This document shows positions 9,299 through 17,412 of a DNA stretch of 64,000 nucleotides, piece by piece. Positions within the stretch are counted from its first letter, which is position 1. Each line of letters opens with the position of its first letter. The notes under the pieces were generated by a model, which saw only the letters and a program-made list of their open reading frames with translations, searched no databases and was not told where the DNA came from. Where the stretch lies: positions 2,170,001 to 2,234,000 of the forward strand of contig NZ_CP149787.1 in NCBI RefSeq assembly GCF_037914945.1, read 5' to 3'. A program made the position numbers and the translations under genes. This stretch comes from Haloterrigena sp. KLK7 (lineage in GTDB: Archaea; Halobacteriota; Halobacteria; Halobacteriales; Natrialbaceae).

Positions 9299-9384
9299 TG
9301 GTCGATCACCACCGTAGCCGTGCGATCGGACAGAGAAGTCGCCGACGGATCGTCAGTCGGCAGAAATTCTTCGAGGATCATCAT
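9295..9384 (-). CDS. Possible 29-aa leader ORF coupled to EamA gene
   Basis: From an ATG at 9384 (second ATG at 9381) the frame encodes 29 residues beginning MMILEEFLPTDDPSATS and ends with TGA at 9297-9295, overlapping the transporter's GTG. A CTATATGG box at about 9407-9414 lies 25-26 bases upstream of the ATG, the spacing of a leaderless haloarchaeal transcript. Without this leader the transporter would have a 5' leader of about 85 bases. The frame also stays open further upstream, so chance is not excluded. Confidence 0.45.
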   Translation of the reverse strand: MMILEEFLPTDDPSATSLSDRTATVVIDQ

Positions 9385-9406
9385 ATAACTACGTAGGTGG
9401 TCAGGC

Positions 9407-9414
9407 CATATAGT
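9407..9414 (-). promoter_or_regulatory. TATA-like box for leader ORF/EamA
   Basis: On the minus strand this reads ACTATATG. It places the transcription start near 9384, at the ATG of the leader frame. Confidence 0.45.
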
Positions 9415-9513
9415 TTCGTTCAGAAAATATTTCACGACAAGAAAGGTCGCGGCCGGTGGGAGCGGACCGACGACGGGGGAAAGCCGTGCACCCTCGATGC
9501 ACTCGATCACGGT

Positions 9514-9528
9514 GTGAAATGATTTCAC
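9514..9528. promoter_or_regulatory. 15-bp perfect palindrome GTGAAATGATTTCAC (operator candidate)
   Basis: Seven-base arms GTGAAAT and ATTTCAC separated by one base. It is centred about 48 bases upstream of the winged-helix regulator start (9569). A lone half-site ATTTCAC occurs at 9429-9435, closer to the divergent transporter promoter. The position fits autoregulation and control of the divergent gene. Confidence 0.55.
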
Positions 9529-9568
9529 GGTGCGAAACGGCTTTCCCGCAGGGAGGCGAACGAAGCGT

Positions 9569-10366
9569 ATGGAATCGGCACTCGAGGAGATCGAGTTTCT
9601 CGCGCTCTCGGCCAACCGCGTCGAAGTGCTCGAGTCCCTCGCCGAGAGCGGCCAGACCCGTAACGAACTGGCCGCGGCGACCGGGGCCTCGCAGGCGACG
9701 CTGGGGCGGGTTCTCGGCGACTTTCGGGAGCGCTCGTGGATTCGCCGAGAGGGCAGCGAGTACGTCGCGACGGCGACGGGCCGACTCGTCGCGTCGGGCA
9801 TCACCGACCTCCAGCGGATCATCGAGACCGAACGGCGCCTCCGCGAGGTCGTCGACTACCTGCCGAGCGCGGACCTGACCTTCGACCTCCGGCGGCTGGC
9901 CGACGCGACGATCACCACGCCCAGCCAGACCCGCCCGAACGCGCCGCTGTCGCGGCTGCTCGAATTGCTCGAGGACGCCGACGACGTTCGGACGGTCTCG
10001 CACGCGTTCAACGAACAGACGCTGTCGGTCGTTCAGGACCGCGCGGGAACGGGGGAACAGACGTTCCGGGGCGTCTTCTCGCGAAGCGCGATCGAGGCCC
10101 TCGTCGACGACGCGGAGCTTCGGGACCGACTCGAGGTCCTGCTGGCGACCGACGGGACCGCGATCCGCGTTCGGGACGGGACGGTCCCGCTCGCCGTGAT
10201 GCTCCTCGACGACGTCGTCTACCTGCTCTTGCGCGACGAGCAGGGCGTCCTGCGGGCGTCGATCGACACCGACGATCCGGCGGTCCGATCGTGGGCCGAC
10301 GAAACGATCGAGGAGTACTGGACGGCCGCCGACTCGCTCGCGGACGCCGGGTTCTCGCTCGAGTGA
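9569..10366 (+). CDS. Winged-helix transcriptional regulator with FilR1-type effector domain
   Basis: A 265-residue regulator. Residues ~5-75 form an ArsR-like winged helix (EFLALSANRVEVLESLAESG, then TGASQATLGRVLGDF as recognition region). Residues ~110-260 match the middle/C-terminal domain named after methanogenesis regulator FilR1, a frequent haloarchaeal arrangement. ATG 9569 is used because MESALEEIEFLALS is the usual N-terminus and the upstream 13 codons lie next to the operator. Divergent from the EamA transporter with a 15-bp palindrome between, so it probably controls itself and perhaps the transporter. Ligand unknown. Confidence 0.88.
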   Translation: MESALEEIEFLALSANRVEVLESLAESGQTRNELAAATGASQATLGRVLGDFRERSWIRREGSEYVATATGRLVASGITDLQRIIETERRLREVVDYLPSADLTFDLRRLADATITTPSQTRPNAPLSRLLELLEDADDVRTVSHAFNEQTLSVVQDRAGTGEQTFRGVFSRSAIEALVDDAELRDRLEVLLATDGTAIRVRDGTVPLAVMLLDDVVYLLLRDEQGVLRASIDTDDPAVRSWADETIEEYWTAADSLADAGFSLE

Positions 10367-10507
10367 AAACGCTCTCCGACGGACTCGGCCGCGATACCCG
10401 TACCGCGAGTGAATCCCGTCGGCGTCGCATCGACTCATTGTCGTTGCGGACGCTCGAGACCGGAGGCGCTGGGAAAATCGAGGGCCGGATCCGATCTGCC
10501 TGCGATT

Positions 10508-10514
10508 CTTATAA
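10508..10514 (+). promoter_or_regulatory. TATA-like box of trkH
   Basis: TTATAA-type sequence about 35 bases upstream of the trkH ATG at 10547. The spacing implies a leader of only a few bases. Confidence 0.5.
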
Positions 10515-10546
10515 CTGGGCACGCGAAATATCGCGCATCGAAAGCG

Positions 10547-12079
10547 ATGGATCTCCACGTCGATTACCGCGTTTCGGTGAGTCTCGTCGGAACTGTACTC
10601 AAGTATACGACCGTTCCGCTGTTCCTGCCGCTGGCGATCGCAGTCATCTACGGGGAGTCCGTCCTCCCGTTCGTCGTTACGATCCTCGTCGCGCTCGCCG
10701 CCGGCGCCGGCCTCGAGCGGCTCCACCCGGAACCGGAGCTGGGCCGCCGCGAGGGGTTCCTGTTCGTCGCGCTGACGTGGCTCGCCGTCCCGCTGGTCGG
10801 CATGCTTCCTTATCTGGTCGCCGGTCAGGGAACGATCGCCTCACCCACGAACGCGCTGTTCGAGTCGATGTCCGGCTTCACGACGACGGGGTCGACCGTC
10901 CTCGGTGAGATCTCCTTCGAGCGACACTCCCGATCGATTCTCATGTGGCGCCAACTGACCCAGTGGCTCGGCGGGATGGGGATCATCGTTCTGATGGTCG
11001 CGATCCTCCCGCAGCTGTCCGTCGGCGGCGCGCAACTGATGGAGGAGGAAGCGCCCGGCTTCAGCCTCGAGCGCCTCTCGCCGGGAATCAGGGAGACCGC
11101 GCGTGCGCTGTGGCGGATCTACATCGGCTTTACCGTGCTCGCCTTCGGCCTCTACTACGCGCTCCATCTGGTCGGGCTCGCGCCGAACATGGACCTCTAC
11201 AACGCCGTCGCGCACGCCCTCACGACGATGCCGACGGGGGGCTTCTCGCCGGAAGCGCGCAGCGTCGAGGCGTTCAGTCCGTTCATCCAGTGGGCGGTGA
11301 TGCCGTTCATGCTGATCGCCGGCACCAACTTCGCGCTCTTCTGGCACGCGTTCAACGGGCGCTCGGAGCGACTGTTCGGGAACGCCGAGTTCCGCTCGTA
11401 CGTCGGACTGGTCGGGCTCGTCGGCGCCGTCCTGCTCGCGTTCCTCGTCACCGGACTCGGGCTGGCAGTGACCCCCGAGAACGTCGGCGTCATTCCCGGC
11501 AACCTCGAGGCGTCGGCCCGGCACGCGCTGTTCCAGTCGCTAGCGTTTATCACCACGACCGGCTACGCCAGCATGGACTTCAACACGTGGAGCGAGTCGA
11601 CCCAGACCGTTCTCCTGTTCGCGATGTTCCTCGGCGGCTCCGTCGGCTCCGCCGCGGGCTCGATCAAGATCGTCCGCTGGTACGTCATCCAGCGGGTCAT
11701 CCGCCGCGAGTTGCTCACCGACGTCCACCCTAACGCGGTGCTCCCGATCCGCGTCTCCGGCGAGGTCCTCGACGAGGAGACGATCCACGGACTGCTCTCC
11801 TTTACGCTGCTCTTTCTCGTCCTCTTCGCCGTCTCGACGATCCTCCTCTACTTCGACACGCATCGGATCGAGGAAAATCTGACCGCGCTCGAGGTGATGA
11901 GCGCGACCATCGCGACGCTGGGGAACATCGGCCCCGGCTTCGGCATCGTCGGGCCGATGAACAGCTTCCTCCCGTTCTCGAACGCCGCGAAGCTCTACAT
12001 GGTGTTTCTGATGTGGATCGGCCGCCTCGAGATCCTCACCGTGCTGGTCGTCCTGACGCCGTCGTACTGGTGGGACTGA
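10547..12079 (+). CDS. trkH: TrkH-family potassium uptake protein
   Basis: A 510-residue membrane protein of the Trk/Ktr potassium translocation family. Four pore-loop repeats can be followed: SMSGFTTTGSTVL (early), ALTTMPTGGFSPE, FITTTGYASMDF and TIATLGNIGPGFG, each with the filter glycine. Potassium accumulation is essential for salt-in haloarchaea. No trkA/RCK gene is adjacent, so the gating subunit must be encoded elsewhere. The start ATG 10547 (MDLHVDYRVSVSLVG) is supported by a TATA-like box at 10508-10514. Confidence 0.95.
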   Translation: MDLHVDYRVSVSLVGTVLKYTTVPLFLPLAIAVIYGESVLPFVVTILVALAAGAGLERLHPEPELGRREGFLFVALTWLAVPLVGMLPYLVAGQGTIASPTNALFESMSGFTTTGSTVLGEISFERHSRSILMWRQLTQWLGGMGIIVLMVAILPQLSVGGAQLMEEEAPGFSLERLSPGIRETARALWRIYIGFTVLAFGLYYALHLVGLAPNMDLYNAVAHALTTMPTGGFSPEARSVEAFSPFIQWAVMPFMLIAGTNFALFWHAFNGRSERLFGNAEFRSYVGLVGLVGAVLLAFLVTGLGLAVTPENVGVIPGNLEASARHALFQSLAFITTTGYASMDFNTWSESTQTVLLFAMFLGGSVGSAAGSIKIVRWYVIQRVIRRELLTDVHPNAVLPIRVSGEVLDEETIHGLLSFTLLFLVLFAVSTILLYFDTHRIEENLTALEVMSATIATLGNIGPGFGIVGPMNSFLPFSNAAKLYMVFLMWIGRLEILTVLVVLTPSYWWD

Positions 12080-12237
12080 CGGGCGGTCGCACACGGTTCG
12101 CTCGACTCGCGACTCGAGGCCGCGGTCACGACGCCTCGAACGACCGAGCCAGCGAACGGTGATCGAAGCGTTGGGTTCGAAGCTGCGGACTGAACGCCGG
12201 CGAGAGGAGAACAGACGCCGTCGATAGTCGCAGTCGA

Positions 12238-13578
12238 CTAGTTCGCGCGCGGGAAGTTGCCGATCGTGTCCGCGCGGAACGCCTCCTCGTCGAACTCGTA
12301 GTCGCCGTCGAGGAACTCCAGGACCTTCTGGGTGTCGTTCATGGCATTTTTCAGACACGTCGACGCGCCCGGCGACGGCGTGATGTTGAAGATGATGTCG
12401 TCGCCGACGATCTTCGCCTCGCCCATGTCCAGGGACTTGTTCTTCGTGTCGACGATCTGCGGTCGGACGCCGCCGTACCCCTTCGCGCGCTCGATGTCCT
12501 CGAGTTCGACGTTCGGAACGACCTTCTGGACGTGCGGGAGGAACTGTCGCGGTCCGACTTCGGGGACGTCGTACACGAGGTTCCGGAGGGCGTACGGCAG
12601 GAGGATCCGGTCGGAAAGGATGTTCGCGTAACTGAGGAACGCCGCCGCGTTCAGTCCGAACACGTCGAGGAAGTCCTTGACGGTCGAGATGCGACCGCGC
12701 TCGAGCGTCGGGACGAGTTTCGCGGTCGGCCCGAACCGCGTGATGGAGTCGTCGTGGACGTCCGCGTCGCCGTGGACCGCGGCGAAGGGGAGCTTCTTCA
12801 TCTGGAGGGTGTAGACCTTCCCGTTGAGCAGGTCGTCCGCGAGGAAGAAACTCCCCGCGATGGGGAGCAACACCTTGCCCTCGCCGTAGCCGAGTTCCTT
12901 CGCGATCTGGAGGCTGTGCGACCCGGCCGCGACGACGGTGGCCTCACAGTCGAACCGGCCGTCGGTCGTCTCGATCGTGTACCCGTCGAGCGTCGGCGTG
13001 ATGTCCTCGACTTTCGTCCCGGTGAAGACGTCCACGTTGGGCTCGTCCTCGGCCTGTCGGACCAACGACTGGGTCACCGCGCCGTAGTCGACGACGTAGC
13101 CGTCCGGCGTCTGTAACGCGCGCATCTCCTTGCTGGGGTCGCGGCCCTCGACGACCTTCGGTTCGTAGTCGGCGATCTCCTCGCGCTCGATCATCTGGAG
13201 CTTCGGGAAGAGATCGCCGAAGCCCTCGCCCTCGTAGCGGTGCTCGAGTTCGGCGACTTCCTCCTTGCCGACGCCCAGCACCATCTTGCTGCGCTTGTCG
13301 TGCATCTCGCGGTCGTCGTCGTGGTTCTCGAGATAGCCCGCGAGGAGCTCCGCCCCCTCTTTGACTTCTTCGGCCTTCTCGAGGGTGTAGTTGGTCTCGA
13401 TATCGCCGAAGTGGAGCGTCTGGGAGTTGTTCGTGTGGTTCGTGTTGATCGCCGCGATTTCCCGTTCCTTCTCGATCAGTGCGATGGAGTCGACGTCGGA
13501 GAACTTCGCGGTGGTGTACAGGAGCGATGCACCGCTGATCCCACCCCCGACGATAACGAGGTCATATTTGCCAGACAT
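12238..13578 (-). CDS. mqo: Malate:quinone oxidoreductase, class 2 type
   Basis: A 446-residue FAD enzyme that would oxidise malate to oxaloacetate and reduce quinone at the membrane. The Rossmann motif VIVGGGISGASLL is at 9-21. Segments characteristic of Mqo follow: NNSQTLHFGDIETNYT (about 49-64), LPIAGSFF, KVYTLQMKKLPFAAVHGD, TRFGPTAKLVPTLER, YGGVRPQ and a C-terminal ITPSPGASTCL. From memory these resemble the Helicobacter pylori-like class 2 Mqo more than the classical enteric enzyme. L-2-hydroxyglutarate oxidase is the nearest alternative, but GDIETNYT and the HGD segment argue for Mqo. Confidence 0.85.
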   Translation of the reverse strand: MSGKYDLVIVGGGISGASLLYTTAKFSDVDSIALIEKEREIAAINTNHTNNSQTLHFGDIETNYTLEKAEEVKEGAELLAGYLENHDDDREMHDKRSKMVLGVGKEEVAELEHRYEGEGFGDLFPKLQMIEREEIADYEPKVVEGRDPSKEMRALQTPDGYVVDYGAVTQSLVRQAEDEPNVDVFTGTKVEDITPTLDGYTIETTDGRFDCEATVVAAGSHSLQIAKELGYGEGKVLLPIAGSFFLADDLLNGKVYTLQMKKLPFAAVHGDADVHDDSITRFGPTAKLVPTLERGRISTVKDFLDVFGLNAAAFLSYANILSDRILLPYALRNLVYDVPEVGPRQFLPHVQKVVPNVELEDIERAKGYGGVRPQIVDTKNKSLDMGEAKIVGDDIIFNITPSPGASTCLKNAMNDTQKVLEFLDGDYEFDEEAFRADTIGNFPRAN

Positions 13579-14147
13579 GGTTGATTTCGGTAGGTACCCG
13601 TTTCGACCGGTGAACTCCGAACGGATAACTCATATTCTTTCGATTGGACTTTCGTCGATCGACGAACCCTCTCTCGACGACTCGAGAATCGAACAGGAAG
13701 GCGCGTTTCGACGGACCAGCTCGACGTATACGTCGTCTCTACGATCGTTCTGAGCTGTTCGGGCAGGTCAACGCGTCTCAGTCGGTCGTCGATTATCTGT
13801 CATCCCGGTTGTAGTTCGGCAGCTGTCGACAGGCGATGGGGACGGTGTGCTCGCAGGTTTTTATAGGGGGTTTCACATCGCGCGGGTCGAAATCTCACTG
13901 CGCGCGCGATCGCGCTCGATCGGACGATACGGCGGTCGCCGACTGCGACCGGGACGATCGGATCGGTCTACGTCTCGCTATCGAGTCGCCGCTGAGTCGC
14001 CGTTCGATCGTCCGGCGGTTCTCCGCCGGGAACGCCTCGACAAACGCGTCGGCCTCGACGAACCGGTCGACGTTCACCGAAACGCGTCTGTTCAGTCGCG
14101 GTGAACTGTGGCTATATTGCGCTTCTCGAGCGATATTCGAGTGGGCC
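13579..14147. other. 569-base gap between mqo and zinc-ribbon gene
   Basis: Divergent promoters must lie here. A TTTTTATA stretch at 13858-13865 looks like a TATA element reading rightward, but the frames behind it (to about 14104) are arginine/serine-rich and I do not accept them as genes. A CTATATT box at 14112-14118 fits the gene starting at 14148. A minus frame at 13895-14164 is also unconvincing. Confidence 0.45.
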
Positions 14148-14576
14148 ATGAGTACTGATACCACTGCGCTCGGGGAACGGACGACGTGCGAGGAGTGTGG
14201 GCTCCCGTATTACGTCGACAACGGTGCCTGTCCGTACTGCGGATCCGCGTCCGGAGACGAATCGCCCCGCTCGAACGCCCGATCGGCGTCGCGATCGCGA
14301 GCGACGTGCGACGAGTGCGGGTTACCGTACTACGCCGACGAGAACGACGACTGTCCCTACTGCGAGACCGCAGCGACCGACGATCGGTCGCGGTCCGTCG
14401 AGCCGGCGTCCGAGCCCGAATCCGAACCTGCAGCGTCCGAGTCCGAACCTGAGCCCGAACCGAGATCCCGCGAGGAGCCACCGGCGACGGCCGAGGTGAG
14501 CGAGTCGACCGACGACGAACCGCCGCTGCTGGCACGGATCTCGAACACGGTCCGGGCCGTGCTGACGGGCCGATGA
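14148..14576 (+). CDS. Double zinc-ribbon protein with acidic linker and hydrophobic C-terminus
   Basis: A 142-residue protein with two near-identical ribbons: TTCEECGLPYYVDNGACPYC (about 12-31) and ATCDECGLPYY...CPYC (about 48-69). Each has two CxxC knuckles. A Glu/Pro/Ser-rich stretch (SEPESEPAASESEPEPEP) follows, then a short amphipathic end ARISNTVRAVLTGR. ATG 14148 lies 30-36 bases after a CTATATT box and is the last start before the first ribbon. No enzymatic motif is present. A regulatory or scaffolding role is possible but not shown. Confidence 0.75.
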   Translation: MSTDTTALGERTTCEECGLPYYVDNGACPYCGSASGDESPRSNARSASRSRATCDECGLPYYADENDDCPYCETAATDDRSRSVEPASEPESEPAASESEPEPEPRSREEPPATAEVSESTDDEPPLLARISNTVRAVLTGR

Positions 14577-14683
14577 CGGCGGCCGGGCCGGAATTCGGTC
14601 GACCGATGGCTCGGCAGGAACGGGACGGGTCGATCGCGTCAGTGTCGGCGGAGCGCCATCGCTCGAGACGCGACGACCATCGG

Positions 14684-15247
14684 TCAGCCGGTGCGGGCCC
14701 CGTCGCGGTCCGCCGGTTCGTCGATCGATCGCAGCCCGCGGTCGGCCACCACCGCGCCGGCGATCAGTGCCGGCAGCCAGAGGATTCCCGGTCCGAGATG
14801 GGCCAGCGCGTCGAACGTGAACCCGGCGGTCTGGTGCACCGGGAGGCTGTGCACGAGGAATACGGCGGGAAGGGCGACTGCAGTCGCCCACGCCCACCGC
14901 TGGCCGCGCCGAACCCCGAACCATGCGAGCGCGATCACGGCGATCCCGACGGCCGCCATGAGGCCGGCGACGTTGACGTGGAGGTGGTCGATGTAGTGGA
15001 CCACCTCGTGGTGGGTAGTCGCGAGTTCGCCCCGCGTGACGCCGCCCAGCGTCTCGACGCCCGACTCGAAACCGGGTTCGAAGACGACCCGGTACAGCAT
15101 CGCCGCTCCGTTCGCGATGAGCCCGACCCCCGACAGGGCGAGCAGGTACGCGCCCCAGCGCAGGCTCCGATTGGTCGTCGGACGGGTCGCGTTTTCGATC
15201 GCCGATTCGGTGCGCCGTTCGCCATCGAGTGTGGTCGGTTCTGCCAT
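14684..15247 (-). CDS. Four-helix integral membrane protein of unknown function
   Basis: 187 residues with a charged N-terminus (about 1-30) and four hydrophobic segments: YLLALSGVGLIANGAAML, NVAGLMAAVGIAVIALAWFG, WAWATAVALPAVFLVHSL and ILWLPALIAGAVVA. A histidine-rich loop THHEVVHYIDHLHVN sits between helices 1 and 2 and could bind a metal or haem. I recognise no family. It converges with the zinc-ribbon gene. Confidence 0.7.
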   Translation of the reverse strand: MAEPTTLDGERRTESAIENATRPTTNRSLRWGAYLLALSGVGLIANGAAMLYRVVFEPGFESGVETLGGVTRGELATTHHEVVHYIDHLHVNVAGLMAAVGIAVIALAWFGVRRGQRWAWATAVALPAVFLVHSLPVHQTAGFTFDALAHLGPGILWLPALIAGAVVADRGLRSIDEPADRDGARTG

Positions 15248-15429
15248 ACACGAACGGCTATCGCGCCGCGATCACATCCCGATTCCTGCGGGCCTGCTAG
15301 GCGGGTTTATGTCGGTCCCGGACGCCGGTCGCTCGAGGCCGTACCAGTCGCCGATCTGCCGTGGCGTCGCCGTTGGGCCTCGAGCGCGAACGCGACCGAC
15401 GCAGCGATTCGAACCGTTCGTTCCGGTCG

Positions 15430-16068
15430 CTACGTCGGGAGTTGCGTCGTGAGCAGGTTCCGCTCGGCCCGCTGGAGGTGTTCGGAGACCGTCGCGTCCT
15501 CGAGCCCGAGTTCGCCGGCGATCTCCGCCGTCGACGCCCGCCGGGGGACCTCGTAGAACCCCATCTCGTAGGCCGTCTCGATGACCTCCCGCTGGCGGTC
15601 CGTCAGCGACTCCAGCGGGTTCGCCTCGCCGTCGTACTCGGCGAGCTTACAGAGGTCGGGGACGGCGCCGGCGGCCTCGTAGTTCCGGAGCATCTCCCGA
15701 ATGGCCGCCTGCGAGCCGACCAGCGAGATCAGGACACCGCGATCCGTCACCGAGGTCTCGCAGTTACCGAGCAGCGCGTCGTGGTCTTCGGTCGCGTCCG
15801 CGGGCAGTTCCGCGGCGGAGAGTTCCAGCAGGTACCGATAGCCGGTCCCCGTCTCGGCGAGCAGTTCCCAGTCGTCGACGCACTCGAGGGCCTCGAGGCC
15901 CTCCGGATCGAGCCGGTTCGCGACGTCGATCTGCGGAACGCAGGTGGTCCCGTGGTCCTCGAGCATCTCAATGTCGCGGATCCCCGCCTCTCGGAGGAGC
16001 GCGACGAGCCCCTCGAAGCCCATCGCCTCGAGCGCCGCGTCGCTGAGGGTCACGATGGCTTCGCGCAT
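15430..16068 (-). CDS. Bat-type HTH (HTH_10) transcriptional regulator
   Basis: 212 residues. The C-terminal third is the bacterio-opsin-activator HTH_10 domain: LTDRQREVIETAYEMGFYEVPRR (about 155-177), then ASTAEIAGELGLEDATVSEHLQRAERNLL (178-206). The N-terminal region is the usual BAT-associated sensor-like segment without PAS or GAF domains. Such regulators are abundant in haloarchaea and targets are generally unknown. A second one is at 49780-50433. Confidence 0.88.
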   Translation of the reverse strand: MREAIVTLSDAALEAMGFEGLVALLREAGIRDIEMLEDHGTTCVPQIDVANRLDPEGLEALECVDDWELLAETGTGYRYLLELSAAELPADATEDHDALLGNCETSVTDRGVLISLVGSQAAIREMLRNYEAAGAVPDLCKLAEYDGEANPLESLTDRQREVIETAYEMGFYEVPRRASTAEIAGELGLEDATVSEHLQRAERNLLTTQLPT

Positions 16069-16293
16069 GGTACGACGGACGACGATCGCGCGTATAATTT
16101 TTTCAGTCGGTGCGTCCGGGAAGGGGGTTGATCCGCCCTCGAGGCACGTCCGCCGTTCGGCGTCCGTGGCGCGACATACCGAACGTGTTCTGCCTCCGGC
16201 AGTCTTCTGTCGGTAAAGAACTTTAATCGTCTGCTCCTATCCCTCTCATGTGAAAAGCGAGTTCGATTCGACTGCGGTGGTGATGCCGTCGTG

Positions 16294-16860
16294 ATGCCGT
16301 GGGGCCACGCCGCCTTCGGCTACCTCCTGTACTCGTTCGGTCACCGACTCGTGACGCGCGAGTCACCGACGGGTCCGATCGTCGTTCTGGCGCTCCTGTT
16401 CGGCACGCAGCTTCCGGATTTCGTGGACAAAACGCTCTCGTGGGGGCTCCACCTCTTTCCCCAGGGGTATTCGGTCGCACACTCCGTCTTCATCGCCGTC
16501 CCGGTCGGGGTACTCGTCCTCGGGGCGACGGCGTCCGGACGCCGCGATATCGGTATCGCGTTCACTGTCGGCTACTGGTCGCACCTCCTCGGCGATGCGA
16601 TTCTGGCGGTTCCAAAGCTCGGCGTGTCGCCGAGCGACCGGCTCCTCTGGCCCGTCGTTACGCTGCCGCCGTACGAGACCGAGGTGTCCCTGATCGGACG
16701 CGTCACCGCGATCTTCGGCGAACTCTCCGGTGAGCTGCTGACCGCGGAGCACCTCGTCTTCCTCGCCATCTACTCGATACCGTACCTGCTGGTCTTCTCG
16801 CTCTGGGTCGTCGACGGAGCGCCCGGCGTCGCGCAGTTTCTGCGCACGGACAACCGCTAG
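16294..16860 (+). CDS. YdjM-like membrane-bound metal-dependent hydrolase
   Basis: About 188 residues with several membrane helices. The signatures are an early GHAAFGYLLYS, a QLPDFVDK segment, VAHSVFIAVPVG and a SHLLGDAIL segment. These supply the His/Asp residues typical of the LexA-regulated YdjM-type inner-membrane hydrolase family (DUF457). The start is ATG 16294; an in-frame GTG directly before it at 16291 is equally possible. Substrate unknown. Confidence 0.8.
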   Translation: MPWGHAAFGYLLYSFGHRLVTRESPTGPIVVLALLFGTQLPDFVDKTLSWGLHLFPQGYSVAHSVFIAVPVGVLVLGATASGRRDIGIAFTVGYWSHLLGDAILAVPKLGVSPSDRLLWPVVTLPPYETEVSLIGRVTAIFGELSGELLTAEHLVFLAIYSIPYLLVFSLWVVDGAPGVAQFLRTDNR

Positions 16861-17016
16861 CGCCCTCCGCCCGGAGCACACCTCGTGCCCGCGTAGCGAG
16901 TCCTCGGGACTCACGACTCGCCAGAGCGATCGAACCGGTCTTCGACGGAGTCGACTCCGATGACCGCGCTCGGGCGGACGCAACGTTTTGAGTCGCGACG
17001 TCCTACGTACCGGTAG

Positions 17017-17412
17017 ATGGACGCCGAACGCTGGTGGCCACCGTTCGTCGAGGTCGCGGCGCTCCTGTGGATCGTGCTGTTCGTCGCCGACGTCGCGATC
17101 AGCGTCGACGTGCTCGTCGTCTCCGAGTCGCTCGCGGCGACGGTTCGCGGCGTCCTCCAGTGGCTCCTCGTCGTCTTCCTCCTCGACGTCGCGGTCCTCT
17201 ACCGATGGTCTGATCGGGGCCCGAGGGGGTTCGTGCGTTCGAACTGGTTTCTCATTCTCACCGTCGTTCCCTGGTTCCGACCGTTTCGGCTGCTCCGCGT
17301 CGGTCGGTCGATCCGCGCGCTTCGACTCCTCTCCGGGTCACGCCGGATCGGCTCGTTCCTCAACAAGGTTCGACGGAAGTGTCACAGCCTGTGGCATCGA
17401 CTGCGCGGATGA
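17017..17412 (+). CDS. Stand-alone voltage-sensor-like membrane protein
   Basis: 131 residues that resemble the S1-S4 part of a voltage-gated cation channel and then stop. S1 is about 10-33, S2 about 44-64 (with Asp57 and Arg63), and S3 about 76-86. S4 carries Arg at 88, 91, 94, 97, 100 and 103, exactly every third residue, within WFRPFRLLRVGRSIRALRLL. The conserved S3 aspartate of channels appears replaced (NWFLIL). No pore helices or selectivity filter follow; a basic tail ends the protein. The last 75 bases overlap the 3' end of the convergent gene at 17338-18771. Confidence 0.7.
   Translation: MDAERWWPPFVEVAALLWIVLFVADVAISVDVLVVSESLAATVRGVLQWLLVVFLLDVAVLYRWSDRGPRGFVRSNWFLILTVVPWFRPFRLLRVGRSIRALRLLSGSRRIGSFLNKVRRKCHSLWHRLRG

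Noticed and set aside
13836-14147. Possible gene upstream of the double zinc-ribbon protein, in frame with it
   Set aside because: Serine/arginine-rich with no acidic bias; the TATA-like box at 14112 puts the real start at 14148.
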